A stretch of 16,542 bases of DNA from Alphaproteobacteria bacterium (GTDB lineage Bacteria > Pseudomonadota > Alphaproteobacteria > UBA828). Location of the stretch: the NCBI GenBank assembly GCA_030604165.1, contig JAUVWK010000020.1:1-16542 (forward strand). Direction: 5' to 3'. The position numbers and the translations under genes are program-made. Positions 1 to 8,030 of this stretch are shown here, piece by piece. Numbering within the stretch: the first letter of the stretch is position 1; each line of letters begins with the position of its first letter. The notes under the pieces are model-generated. The model saw nothing but the letters and a program-made list of their open reading frames with translations, was not told the origin of the DNA and ran no database searches.

Positions 1-2540
1 CCGAACTTGCGGCAAAGCGCGATACAGCGGCGAAAATAATCCAGCGCCGTGACCATGCGTCCGCGCGAATAGTAGGCGTCGCCGAGCCCGCTCAAGGCCC
101 GCACCTCGCACTCCGGCGATTTCGCCCGCTGCGCGTAGTCGAGCGCCCGCTGGTGTTCCTCCAGGCAGCCCTCCACATTGCCGAGCGGGAAATAGAGGTT
201 GCCGCGGTAATAGTGCACTTGCGAGAGCTCAAGCGGGAGGCCCCGATCCTGGGCGATGGCCTCCGCCTGGGCCAGGGCGCTCAGCGCCTTGTCGTAATCG
301 TCGGTCACGCGCATGCCGGCCGCGAGCCCGATACAGGCGCGGCAGGTTTCGGTGTCGTTGCCGGCGACCGAACGCGCGCTCTCATAGACGGCGATGGAAT
401 CGGCGGGATGCCCGATCTCCCGCAAACATTCGCCTTTCTCCATCAACAAGCGGTAAGTCTCGCCGTCGTCGCGGCTCAAGGCCAGGCCGCGCTCGACCAG
501 CTCGAGCGCGCGGTCGAACCGAGATGCTTCGGCATGCCCCCGCGCCGCGTTCAGATAGGCTTCGGCCGCGCCCGTGTCGCCGGCACGGTCGAGATGTTCG
601 GCGCGCAGCACCGGGTCCGAATTCGAGAACCAGTCGGCGGCGCGGCGGTGCAGGGTGCTGCGCTTGTCGCGCAACAACGAGGCGTAGACGCTTTCCCAAA
701 TCAGCGCATGGGCGAACAAATAATTGCCGCCGCTGGGGCGCACCAAATGGTTCTCGACCAAGGAATCGCAAGCATAATCCGGGTCTTCCGTCAGGTGCCG
801 GAGATTATCCAGGGTAAACCGTTGCCCCAGCACGGCCGCCGCCTGGAGGGCCTGCCGGTCGGCGGGCGCCAAGCGATCGACGCGCGACAGCACGATGCTT
901 TGCACCGAACCGGGCACGTCTTCCTCTTCCCGCGCCATGGCGCCGCGCAGCAGTTGTTCGAGGAAGAGCGGATTGCCCTCCGCCCGTACGACGCAGTTCA
1001 TGGCGAAGCGGTTGTTGACGTCGACGAACTCTTTGGCGAGCTCCCGCGCTTCGTCGTCGCGCAGCGGCCCCAGATTGACGGTGGTCAGCGCAGTGCGGCC
1101 GGCGGAATAATCCCAAATGCGGTCGAGCGGATCGCCTTCGAACCGCGAGGTCATGACCAAGAGAACGGGGTGATCGACGGTGGTTTCCGCCAGCGGTCCC
1201 AAATGGCCGAGCGTTTCGGCGTTCGCCAAATGCAGATCCTCGATCAGGATGAACAGCGGGCGCCGCTGGCTGAGCCCACGCAGCAGGGTCGCCAGACACG
1301 CCTGCTTGCCGCGCACGCGGTTGTCGTTGTCCATGGCGTCATAGACCGCCCGCATCTCGGCGTCCTTCGGCAGGTGGAGCAGGTCGTACAGAAAGAGCCG
1401 CTGATTGGGCTCGATCAGGGCCTCGGCGACGACGCGCTCGACGGCCTCCGCGCCCGTCCCATCGCCGTTATCGAGAACCATCTTCAGCAGCGAGCGCACC
1501 AGGCCGGGCACGGCGTGTTGTTCTTCGCCGACCCCGAAATCGAGGACCACGCCGTGGTGGCAGACCCAGCCATCCTGTCGGGCGCGGGCGCCGAATTCCT
1601 CGGCCAGGCGAGACTTGCCGATGCCGGCGTCGCCGCGCACGAACATGGCTTGGCCGGCCGCCGTCTCGCGGCAGGTCTCCAGCACGCCTTGGAAGAGGCG
1701 CAACTCGGCGCGGCGCCCGACCAACGGCCGTTCGGCGCCCGCCGTGCGCCCACCGGTGAGCGAGCTCACGCGCCAGACCTTGACCGGCCGGTCCAGGCCC
1801 TTGACGGTGGTTTCCTCGACCGCGTCGACCCCGAAGGCCGCTGGGAGCGCGCGCTGCACGGCACCCGATATCAGGGTCTCGCCGCGACCGGCCAGTTCGA
1901 CCAGGCGCGCCGCAAGGTTGACCGAATTGCCCAGCACGGTATAAGCGCGATGGCTGTCGCTGCCCAGCCCGCTCGCCACGACCTGGCCGCTCGCGATCCC
2001 GATATGAACGCTGAGCGGTAAATCGAGCTCCTCGCCCAGCGCCCGTGTCGCGTCGTGAATTTCGGCGGCCGCGCGCACCGCGCGCTCCGGATCGTTGCCA
2101 TGCGCCTTGGGCGCGCCGAACAGGGCCATCACCGCATCGCCGATGTGCTTGTCCACGGTGCCGCCAAAGGAATCGACGACGCCGTCCGCGGTCTCGAAGA
2201 AGCGCGTCATCAAGCGGTGAATTTCTTCGGGTTCGTGGGCGCTGCTCAGCTTGGTGAAATCGGAGAGGTCGGCGAACAGGATGGTGACCTGCCGCCGCTC
2301 CGTCTCGTGCTCCGTCTCGCGCTCCGATGGCGGCTCCGGCGACGGCTCCACTGGCGCCTTGTCCATGGCCGCCGCCGCCTCGCCGGGGGCCGGCAAGGGT
2401 GCGCCGCAACCGCCGCAAAACCTGACGTCAGCTTGGTTCGCGAAGCCGCAGCCCGCGCACTCGCGCTGTAACGCCGCGCCGCAGCCGCCGCAAAAACGCC
2501 GGTCGCTGGCATTTTCGGCGTTGCACGCCACACACTGCAT
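1..2540 (-). CDS. Class III adenylate cyclase / STAND ATPase / TPR protein (C-terminus beyond the window)
   Basis: Open from ATG at 2540 to the left edge: 846 complete residues, C-terminus missing. Two zinc ribbons come first (C3, C6, C17, C20 and C28, C31, C42, C45), then an acidic linker and a cyclase catalytic domain (about 84-258). Metal aspartates are D91 (FADLSDFT) and D135 (GDAVMALFG). By alignment with mammalian cyclases, K131 fits the adenine-selecting lysine, T201 takes the usual aspartate position, and N208 and R212 are the transition-state residues. That is the class IIIb pattern, so an active adenylate cyclase making cAMP is likely. An ATPase module follows, with P-loop GDAGIGKS (303-310) and Walker B LFILIED (429-435). 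From about 655 on the sequence is TPR-like helices. No signal peptide or membrane segment is seen, so it is probably cytosolic. GGAGG lies 10 nt before the ATG. The trigger cannot be told. It is divergent from the M48 gene. Confidence 0.92.
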   Translation of the reverse strand, partial: MQCVACNAENASDRRFCGGCGAALQRECAGCGFANQADVRFCGGCGAPLPAPGEAAAAMDKAPVEPSPEPPSERETEHETERRQVTILFADLSDFTKLSSAHEPEEIHRLMTRFFETADGVVDSFGGTVDKHIGDAVMALFGAPKAHGNDPERAVRAAAEIHDATRALGEELDLPLSVHIGIASGQVVASGLGSDSHRAYTVLGNSVNLAARLVELAGRGETLISGAVQRALPAAFGVDAVEETTVKGLDRPVKVWRVSSLTGGRTAGAERPLVGRRAELRLFQGVLETCRETAAGQAMFVRGDAGIGKSRLAEEFGARARQDGWVCHHGVVLDFGVGEEQHAVPGLVRSLLKMVLDNGDGTGAEAVERVVAEALIEPNQRLFLYDLLHLPKDAEMRAVYDAMDNDNRVRGKQACLATLLRGLSQRRPLFILIEDLHLANAETLGHLGPLAETTVDHPVLLVMTSRFEGDPLDRIWDYSAGRTALTTVNLGPLRDDEARELAKEFVDVNNRFAMNCVVRAEGNPLFLEQLLRGAMAREEEDVPGSVQSIVLSRVDRLAPADRQALQAAAVLGQRFTLDNLRHLTEDPDYACDSLVENHLVRPSGGNYLFAHALIWESVYASLLRDKRSTLHRRAADWFSNSDPVLRAEHLDRAGDTGAAEAYLNAARGHAEASRFDRALELVERGLALSRDDGETYRLLMEKGECLREIGHPADSIAVYESARSVAGNDTETCRACIGLAAGMRVTDDYDKALSALAQAEAIAQDRGLPLELSQVHYYRGNLYFPLGNVEGCLEEHQRALDYAQRAKSPECEVRALSGLGDAYYSRGRMVTALDYFRRCIALCRKF

Positions 2541-2584
2541 GATCCTGTTTCCTCCGCGACCAAGGCGACACGTCTCGTCTGCCG

Positions 2585-2614
2585 ATGCTAATCCGCGCAC
2601 CGGCAATCGTTCAA
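2585..2614 (-). promoter_or_regulatory. Candidate sigma-70 promoter of the cyclase gene
   Basis: Read on the minus strand: TTGAAC, 18 nt, TAGCAT. Each box matches consensus at 4 of 6 positions. It lies in the 108-nt divergent gap about 45 nt before the cyclase ATG. No equally good plus-strand promoter for the protease gene was found. This is a pattern match only. Confidence 0.3.
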
Positions 2615-2648
2615 GCGCGGTGCGCGATCTTGCGTGAAGTAGCATGAA

Positions 2649-3725
2649 ATGTCTATTATGCAACCTATGAGAATGATCATGATCGTTCTTCTTGCGGCCG
2701 CCGTTCTCGGCATCGCCGTGGCGGCGTGCGGGCCCACGTTGCGCCGCCCCGCTCACGACAACTACGCTGTCCGAGTCGAGCAAGAGCGGCAGCAGGCGCT
2801 GGCCATCGCGGCCGAGTGGGAAAGGCTACGGCGCCTCGACGCCATCGCCGGGCGGATGCGAATGGCGGCCAGCGGCCTTTGCGCCGAGACCACCTGGTGG
2901 TCCGGATTTCGTCTCGCGGATCTCTATTCCTATGGCGACTTCATGCCCAGCGCCAGCAGACGGGCTGGCTTGAGCGAGGTGCCGGAGCTCAATGTCGTCG
3001 TGCCCGGCTCTCCGACGGCGCGAGCCGGCCTCAAGGAGGGCGATTCGATCCTCTCGATCAATGGCGCCCGCCCGCCTCGCGGCAAGGAAGCCGTCAGGAG
3101 TTTGATGGAGACGATCGTCCGGGCCTACAGATCGGCCGACCCGTCGCTCAGGATTTCGGTTTTGCGGGGCGTCAGAACCATCGACACGGTGGTGACCCCG
3201 GAGGTCGCGTGTTCGCATGCGGTGGATCTGGCGCGAAGCGCGGAGACCAATGCCTTCGCGGATGGCGTCAATGTCTTCGTCACGACGGGCATGATGCGGT
3301 TCGCCACCGATGGCGAGCTCGCCTTCATCGTCGGCCACGAGCTCGCGCACAATGTCCTCGGCCATATCGACGCCACGCGGGCGAATAGTCTCATCGGCGC
3401 TTTGCTCGGCGGTGTGATCGAAGGCCTGACCGGGGCTTATGGCATGACGGACACGGGCGCGGCGCTGGGCGGATTGGCGTTTTCGCAGGACTTCGAGGCC
3501 GAGGCCGATTATCTCGGGCTCTATCTGCACGCCCGCGCCGGCTACGATATTGACGTCGCCAAGGAGATTTGGCGCAAGCTGGCGATCGAGAGTCCGGCGA
3601 ACATCGATTTCGCCCTGACCCATCCGACGACCGCCGAACGCTTTGTCGCGCTCGACGTCTATGCCAAGGAGATCAGACGGAAGCAAGCGGCGGGCCGCAC
3701 CTTGGCGCCGGAGGGCTTGCGATAG
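2649..3725 (+). CDS. PDZ-containing M48-family metalloprotease, predicted lipoprotein
   Basis: 358 residues from the first ATG. The start is uncertain because ATGs at 2658, 2667 and 2673 are in frame and none has a clear ribosome site. A hydrophobic leader ends in a lipobox (V-A-A-C27), so the mature protein should be a lipid-anchored periplasmic lipoprotein. About 112-185 form a PDZ domain (core LNVVVPGSPTARAGLKEGD). The M48 zinc-peptidase domain follows: H230-E231-L-A-H234 is the HEXXH site, and E283 with D287 in FEAEAD supplies the third ligand motif. Catalytic residues look intact. M48 lipoproteins such as LoiP and BepA act in envelope quality control; a similar job is inferred here. A PDZ domain before the catalytic domain suggests recognition of substrate termini. 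It is divergent from the cyclase and convergent with otnC. Confidence 0.9.
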   Translation: MSIMQPMRMIMIVLLAAAVLGIAVAACGPTLRRPAHDNYAVRVEQERQQALAIAAEWERLRRLDAIAGRMRMAASGLCAETTWWSGFRLADLYSYGDFMPSASRRAGLSEVPELNVVVPGSPTARAGLKEGDSILSINGARPPRGKEAVRSLMETIVRAYRSADPSLRISVLRGVRTIDTVVTPEVACSHAVDLARSAETNAFADGVNVFVTTGMMRFATDGELAFIVGHELAHNVLGHIDATRANSLIGALLGGVIEGLTGAYGMTDTGAALGGLAFSQDFEAEADYLGLYLHARAGYDIDVAKEIWRKLAIESPANIDFALTHPTTAERFVALDVYAKEIRRKQAAGRTLAPEGLR

Positions 3726-3745
3726 CGCCTAATCTTCCCACTTGG

Positions 3746-3759
3746 CCGAGTCAGCTCGG
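3746..3759. terminator. Small hairpin in the M48/otnC convergent gap, possible weak terminator
   Basis: CCGAG-TCAG-CTCGG is a perfect 5-bp stem with a 4-nt loop between two convergent genes only 25 nt apart. The otnC stop codon sits in the loop. Neither side has a U tract, so this is weak support for intrinsic termination. Confidence 0.25.
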
Positions 3760-4383
3760 AAAATGTTCGTGCAGCTCGGCGACTTGCCCGGCGCTGAGCA
3801 GGCGCACATCGCGGCCCTTCAGCAGGAGGTGGAGCTTGGCGGTTTCTTCCAGCTCTTCCGCCGCATAGACCGCGGCATCCAGTCCCTTGCCGGCGACCAC
3901 CGGGCCATGGTTGGCGAGCAGCACGGCGTGGTGCTCGCGGGCGAAGCCGCGCACCGCCTCGGCCAATGACTTGTCGCCCGGCCGAAAATAAGGCACCAGC
4001 GGCAGCCGCCCGACGCGCATGACGTAGTAGGCCGTGAGCGGCGGCAGCACGTCGGCCGGATCCATGTCGGCGAGACACGAGAGCGCCACCGAATAAGTCG
4101 CATGCAGGTGCACGATGGCCTTGGCGTCAGCGCGCGCCTGGTACATGGCGAGATGCAGGAAGCCCTCCTTGGACGGCGGGTCGCCGGAGATCGGCGTGCC
4201 GTCGGGCGCCAGCTTGGCGAGGCGCGCGGGGTCGAGCCGGCCCAGGCAGGTGTTGGTGGGCGTGACCAGCAGCCCGTCGTCGAGGCGCACGCTGATATTG
4301 CCGGACGCGCCGCAGCCGTAACCGCGCTCGAACAGCGACTTGCCATGGCGCACGATCTGCTCGCGCAGCCGGGCTTCGCTCAT
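3751..4383 (-). CDS. otnC: 3-oxo-tetronate 4-phosphate decarboxylase (class II aldolase family)
   Basis: 210 residues, usual length for the family. It is a class II aldolase/adducin fold: substrate loop GNIS (28-31), catalytic E73, zinc ligands H92 and H94 in VHLHATYS, and third zinc histidine H159 in LLANHG. The later AGKGLDAAVYAAEELEET segment resembles OtnC more than fuculose aldolase. OtnC decarboxylates 3-oxo-tetronate 4-phosphate to dihydroxyacetone phosphate in D-erythronate and L-threonate breakdown. The assignment is strengthened by otnK directly upstream: the OtnK stop and this ATG share the bases ATGA (4380-4383), which suggests translational coupling. From sequence alone another sugar-phosphate aldolase is possible. 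It is cytosolic and about 54 nt separate the pair from gcdH. Confidence 0.88.
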   Translation of the reverse strand: MSEARLREQIVRHGKSLFERGYGCGASGNISVRLDDGLLVTPTNTCLGRLDPARLAKLAPDGTPISGDPPSKEGFLHLAMYQARADAKAIVHLHATYSVALSCLADMDPADVLPPLTAYYVMRVGRLPLVPYFRPGDKSLAEAVRGFAREHHAVLLANHGPVVAGKGLDAAVYAAEELEETAKLHLLLKGRDVRLLSAGQVAELHEHFPS

Positions 4384-5654
4384 GACAGCACGTCGAAGGC
4401 CTTGAGAAAGAACTCCGGGCCGCCGAAATTACCCGATTTCAGCGCCAGATGGAGCGCCGGCTCGCCGAGGCTCATGGTCCAGGGCACGCCGGGGTCGATC
4501 TCCGGCCCGATACGCAGCGCGCGAATGCCGAGCGCCGCGACCACCGCGCCCGCGGTCTCGCCGCCGGCCACCACCAGGCGGCCGACGCCGGCCTCGACCA
4601 GGGTGCGGGCGATCGCGGCCATCGCCTCCTCGATCAGTGCGCCGGCCTCCTCGCGGCCGAGCTCGTCCTGGGCCAGCTTGACCTCCTCGGGCTGCGCGCT
4701 CGCATAGATCAGCACCGGCCCGCCGGCCAATTCCGGTATCGCCCATGCGATCGCCTCGGCCGCGACATCTTTGCCGGCGCCGAGCTCGAGCACATTGACG
4801 AAGAAGGCCGGACGGCGCGCCTTCATGCGCTCGATCTGGCCCAGCGTCGCCTCTGAGCAGCTGCCGGCCAGCACCGCGCGATGGCCCGCCGCGGGCGGCA
4901 GCGCCGACGCGTCTTCGGGCGGGCCCAACGCGCGCGCCTTGCGGAAATTCGCCGGCAGGCCCATGGCGACGCCCGAGCCGCCGGTCACCAGCTCGAGCTC
5001 GGCGCAGGCCGCGCCGATCTCCATCAAATTTTTATTGGTCACGGCATCGACCACGGCGTGCCGCGTGCCCGCGGCGCGCAGCCGATCGAACACGGCACGG
5101 ATTTGCGCCGCGCCCCGTTCCACCGCCTCGTAAGCCACCAGTCCGACCGGCGTCCGCGTTTGCCGGCCGAGAACGCGCACCAAATTGGCGTCGGTCATCG
5201 GCGTCAGCGGGTGATTGCGCATGCCGGACTCCGAGAGCAGCACGTCGCCGACGAACAGGTGCCCCTTGAACACGGTGCGCCCGTTGGTGGGAAAGGCCGG
5301 GCAGGCGATGGTGAAGTCGGATTCCAGCGCATCCAAAAGCGCGTCCGCCACCGGGCCGATGTTGCCGTCGTCGGTGGAATCGAAGGTCGAACAATATTTG
5401 AAAAAGAACTGTTCGACCCCGACGGCATCCAGCCAGCGCGCCGCGGCGAGCGCTTGCGCAACCGCTTCCTCGGCCGGAACGGTGCGCGATTTGAGCGCCA
5501 CCACGACCGCGTCCGCGTCCGCGTTTGGCGCGGCGGTCGCGGCAGCGGGCACGCCGATCATCTGGATCGTCCGCATGCCCTGGGCGACCAGGGTGTTGCA
5601 GAGGTCGGTGGCGCCGGTGAAATCGTCGGCGACAGCGCCCAACAATACGGCCAT
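4380..5654 (-). CDS. otnK: 3-oxo-tetronate 4-kinase (four-carbon acid sugar kinase, DUF1537 type)
   Basis: 424 residues, full length. The N-terminal substrate domain begins VADDFTGATDLCNTL (8-22), the DDxTGA signature of the family. The C-terminal nucleotide domain has VVAGGETAGAVV, RIGPEIDPGVPW and the ending LKSGNFGGPEFF. The enzyme phosphorylates 3-oxo-tetronate (2-keto-threonate or -erythronate) with ATP at C4, giving the substrate of the OtnC encoded next to it. A strong ribosome site, GGGAGG, lies 7 nt before the ATG. The gene overlaps otnC by 4 nt and follows gcdH by 54 nt on the same strand. The dehydrogenase that oxidises the tetronate and the OtnI isomerase are absent from the window, so substrate stereochemistry (threonate or erythronate) cannot be told. 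Cytosolic. Confidence 0.93.
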   Translation of the reverse strand: MAVLLGAVADDFTGATDLCNTLVAQGMRTIQMIGVPAAATAAPNADADAVVVALKSRTVPAEEAVAQALAAARWLDAVGVEQFFFKYCSTFDSTDDGNIGPVADALLDALESDFTIACPAFPTNGRTVFKGHLFVGDVLLSESGMRNHPLTPMTDANLVRVLGRQTRTPVGLVAYEAVERGAAQIRAVFDRLRAAGTRHAVVDAVTNKNLMEIGAACAELELVTGGSGVAMGLPANFRKARALGPPEDASALPPAAGHRAVLAGSCSEATLGQIERMKARRPAFFVNVLELGAGKDVAAEAIAWAIPELAGGPVLIYASAQPEEVKLAQDELGREEAGALIEEAMAAIARTLVEAGVGRLVVAGGETAGAVVAALGIRALRIGPEIDPGVPWTMSLGEPALHLALKSGNFGGPEFFLKAFDVLS

Positions 5655-5708
5655 CGCTCCGCCTCCCTTGAGCTTGGGGCAAGCCGCGCTGCTTAGAAGC
5701 CGCGCGGC

Positions 5709-6932
5709 TTAGAAGAAAGCCTGAATTCCGGTCTGTGCGCGGCCCAGGATGAGGGCATGAATATCGTGCGTGCCCTCGTAGGTGTTGACGGCCTCCAGGT
5801 TCATGACGTGGCGGATCACGTGATATTCGTCGGCGATGCCATTGCCGCCGTGCATGTCACGCGCGACGCGCGCGATCTCGATCGCCTTGCCGCAGCTATT
5901 GCGCTTGATCAGCGACATCATTTCCGGCGTCGCCCGGCCGTCGTCGAGCAGCCGGCCGACGCGGAGCGCCGCCTGTAGTCCGATGGCGATCTCGGTCTGC
6001 ATGTCGGCCAGTTTTTTCTGAATCAACTGATTGGCGGCGAGCGGGCGACCGAACTGGTGCCGGTCGAGCGTGTATTGGCGCGCCGCGTGCCAGCAAAACT
6101 CGGCGGCGCCGAAGGCCCCCCAAGAGATGCCGTAGCGGGCGCGGTTGAGGCAGCCGAAGGGGCCCTTTAGGCCGGAAACGCCGGGCAGCTCGTTCTCCGC
6201 CGGCACGAACACCTCGTCCATCTGGATCATGCCGGTCACCGAGGCGCGCAGCGAAAACTTGCCCTCGATCTTGGGCGCCGCCAGCCCCTTCATGCCCTTC
6301 TCGAGGAGATAGCCGCGCACCTCGCCGGCGTCGTTCTTGGCCCAGACGACGAAGACGTCGGCGATCGGCGAATTGGTGATCCAGTTCTTGGCGCCCGACA
6401 CCAAAAAACCGCCAGCCACGGCCTTGGCGCGCGTCGTCATGCCGCCGGGATCGGAGCCGTGATCCGGCTCGGTCAGGCCGAAGCAGCCGACCAGCTCGCC
6501 GGTGGCGAGGCGGGGCAGGAATTTTTCCTTCTGCGCCTCGCTGCCATAGCTATGGATCGGAAACATCACCAGGCTCGACTGCACGCTCATGGCCGAGCGA
6601 TAGCCGCTGTCGACACGCTCGATCTCGCGTGCGGTCAAGCCGTAGCAGACGTAATTTACGCCGGCGCAGCCATAGCCCTCGAGGGTCGCGCCCAAAAGGC
6701 CGAGCGCGCCCATTTCGTCGAGGATGGCACGGTCGAAGCGCTCATGGCGGTTGGCCTCGAGGATGCGCGGCATGAGCTTGTCCTGCGCGTAGTCGCGCAC
6801 CGTGTCGCGCACCAGACACTCGTCCTCGCTCAATTGATCCTCGAGCAGGAAGGGATCGTCCCACTGGAAGGTGGGCTTATGGCGCTTGGGTTTGTCCGCG
6901 GTCGGGGCGGTGGCGGCGCGTGGCTGGGTCAT
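5709..6932 (-). CDS. gcdH: Glutaryl-CoA dehydrogenase
   Basis: 407 residues, full length for the family. The enzyme is an FAD-dependent acyl-CoA dehydrogenase that oxidises and decarboxylates glutaryl-CoA to crotonyl-CoA in lysine, tryptophan and benzoyl-CoA catabolism. Signatures: [11 protein letters not shown] near the N-terminus; E105 and R112 ([10 protein letters not shown]), spaced like the substrate-carboxylate residues Glu87 and Arg94 of human GCDH; the flavin loop [14 protein letters not shown]; and the catalytic base E386 in [17 protein letters not shown]. These separate it from general acyl-CoA dehydrogenases. No clear ribosome site precedes the ATG. A four-codon upstream frame (ATG at 6943, Met-Ser-Gln-Pro) ends in a TGA that overlaps the gcdH ATG, so coupled initiation is possible. 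otnK follows after 54 nt and may be co-transcribed; the metabolic link is not obvious. Cytosolic. Confidence 0.95.
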   Translation of the reverse strand: MTQPRAATAPTADKPKRHKPTFQWDDPFLLEDQLSEDECLVRDTVRDYAQDKLMPRILEANRHERFDRAILDEMGALGLLGATLEGYGCAGVNYVCYGLTAREIERVDSGYRSAMSVQSSLVMFPIHSYGSEAQKEKFLPRLATGELVGCFGLTEPDHGSDPGGMTTRAKAVAGGFLVSGAKNWITNSPIADVFVVWAKNDAGEVRGYLLEKGMKGLAAPKIEGKFSLRASVTGMIQMDEVFVPAENELPGVSGLKGPFGCLNRARYGISWGAFGAAEFCWHAARQYTLDRHQFGRPLAANQLIQKKLADMQTEIAIGLQAALRVGRLLDDGRATPEMMSLIKRNSCGKAIEIARVARDMHGGNGIADEYHVIRHVMNLEAVNTYEGTHDIHALILGRAQTGIQAFF

Positions 6933-7083
6933 GGTTGGCTCATGGCAATAGACCGGATAAATCTCGTATCATTACTAGCACCGCCGGCGGATGGCTCCAA
7001 GTGGTGCCCCTGGCATAAGCCCTTTGTTTTCCGTGCCGGTCCGGCGACAATCGCCGCCGATCGATCACCGCGCGGTGCGAGCG
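6933..7083. promoter_or_regulatory. Divergent intergenic region between gcdH and the first EamA gene
   Basis: A 151-nt divergent gap whose left third is AT-richer than its surroundings. A plus-strand -10-like box TATCAT (6967-6972) matches consensus at 5 of 6 positions, but no good -35 lies 16-19 nt before it. Promoters for both flanking genes are expected here. No operator-like repeat was seen. Confidence 0.35.
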
Positions 7084-8025
7084 ATGTCCGATACCAAACC
7101 GGTAGCCGAGCCGGGGCCCGATTGGCCAAGCCCCGATGCGCTCTCCTTTGCCATGCTGGTCCTGCTCGGGATCGGCTTCGGCGCCATGTTCGCGCTCAAC
7201 CGGCTCGCCACCACGAACGGCGTGCCGGTGGTGCCCTACGTGTTCTGGCAATCGCTGGGCGCCAGCGTGGTCCTGCTGGCGATCTGCGCCGTGGTCCGCC
7301 AATGGCCCAGCCTCGGGTTCGCTCACCTCAAGGTCTATCTCGTCATGGGCGCACTCAACGTGGTGATTCCCTACAGCGTGCTCAGCCTGGTCGCGCCCAA
7401 GGTGCCCTCGGGCGTGCTCAGCCTCGGCCTTGCCCTGGTGCCGGTGATGATCTATGGGCTGGCGCTGCCGTTGCGCCTGGATCGCTTTCGCTGGCTTCGC
7501 TTGGCCGGCATTCTGCTCGGGCTTTTGGGCGTGCTGCTGGTGCTCGTGCCCAAGGCGAGCCTGCCGTCGCCCGGGATGGCGGGCTGGCTTGCGCTCGGCC
7601 TTATCGCGCCGCTCAGTTTCGCGCTGCGCGCCGTGCTGATTCCGCTGTTGCGTCCGCCCGCCACCAAGACGCTGCCGCTCGCCTGCGGCCTGCTGATCGC
7701 GGCGAGCGTGATCATGGCGCTGGTCATGGTGGCGCGGGGCGAGATTTGGCTGTTCGACGGGCGCTTCGGCACCGGCCATTGGGCGACCATCGCGGCCATG
7801 GCCAACAACGCCGTGGTCTTCGTCGTGCTCTACGAATTGATCCGCCGCGCGGGGCCGGTCTTTTTCGGCACCGTAAACTACATCGCGATCGTGGTGGCGG
7901 TGGGGCTCGGGCTGGTGATATTCGCTGACCGTCATTCCGCCTGGATCTGGATCGCCATCGCGTTGGTCTTCGCCGGCATGTATCTGGTCAATCGGCGCGG
8001 CCCTTCGACGCCGGCGCGCGGGTAG
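7084..8025 (+). CDS. EamA/DMT-superfamily transporter, first of a tandem pair
   Basis: 313 residues from ATG 7084. I chose this start because it gives the same short hydrophilic leader as the downstream paralogue; the frame is open back to 6991, which would add an unlikely 31 residues. About ten hydrophobic helices in two five-helix halves are visible, the EamA layout of inner-membrane drug/metabolite exporters. Family-like stretches are NVVIPYSVLSLVAPKVPSG, RLDRFRWLRLAGILLG and IRRAGPVFFGTVNY. Substrate is unknown: members export amino acids, cysteine metabolites or other small molecules. The next gene begins 5 nt downstream and is clearly homologous throughout, so the two are probably co-transcribed and arose by tandem duplication. 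The ribosome site is weak. Confidence 0.88.
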   Translation: MSDTKPVAEPGPDWPSPDALSFAMLVLLGIGFGAMFALNRLATTNGVPVVPYVFWQSLGASVVLLAICAVVRQWPSLGFAHLKVYLVMGALNVVIPYSVLSLVAPKVPSGVLSLGLALVPVMIYGLALPLRLDRFRWLRLAGILLGLLGVLLVLVPKASLPSPGMAGWLALGLIAPLSFALRAVLIPLLRPPATKTLPLACGLLIAASVIMALVMVARGEIWLFDGRFGTGHWATIAAMANNAVVFVVLYELIRRAGPVFFGTVNYIAIVVAVGLGLVIFADRHSAWIWIAIALVFAGMYLVNRRGPSTPARG

Positions 8026-8030
8026 GGGAG

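Noticed and set aside
153..2021. 622-codon plus-strand frame opposite the cyclase gene
   Set aside because: It lies wholly antisense to a gene with clear zinc-ribbon, cyclase and P-loop motifs. It shows no recognisable domain and its composition is that of a mirror frame in GC-rich DNA.
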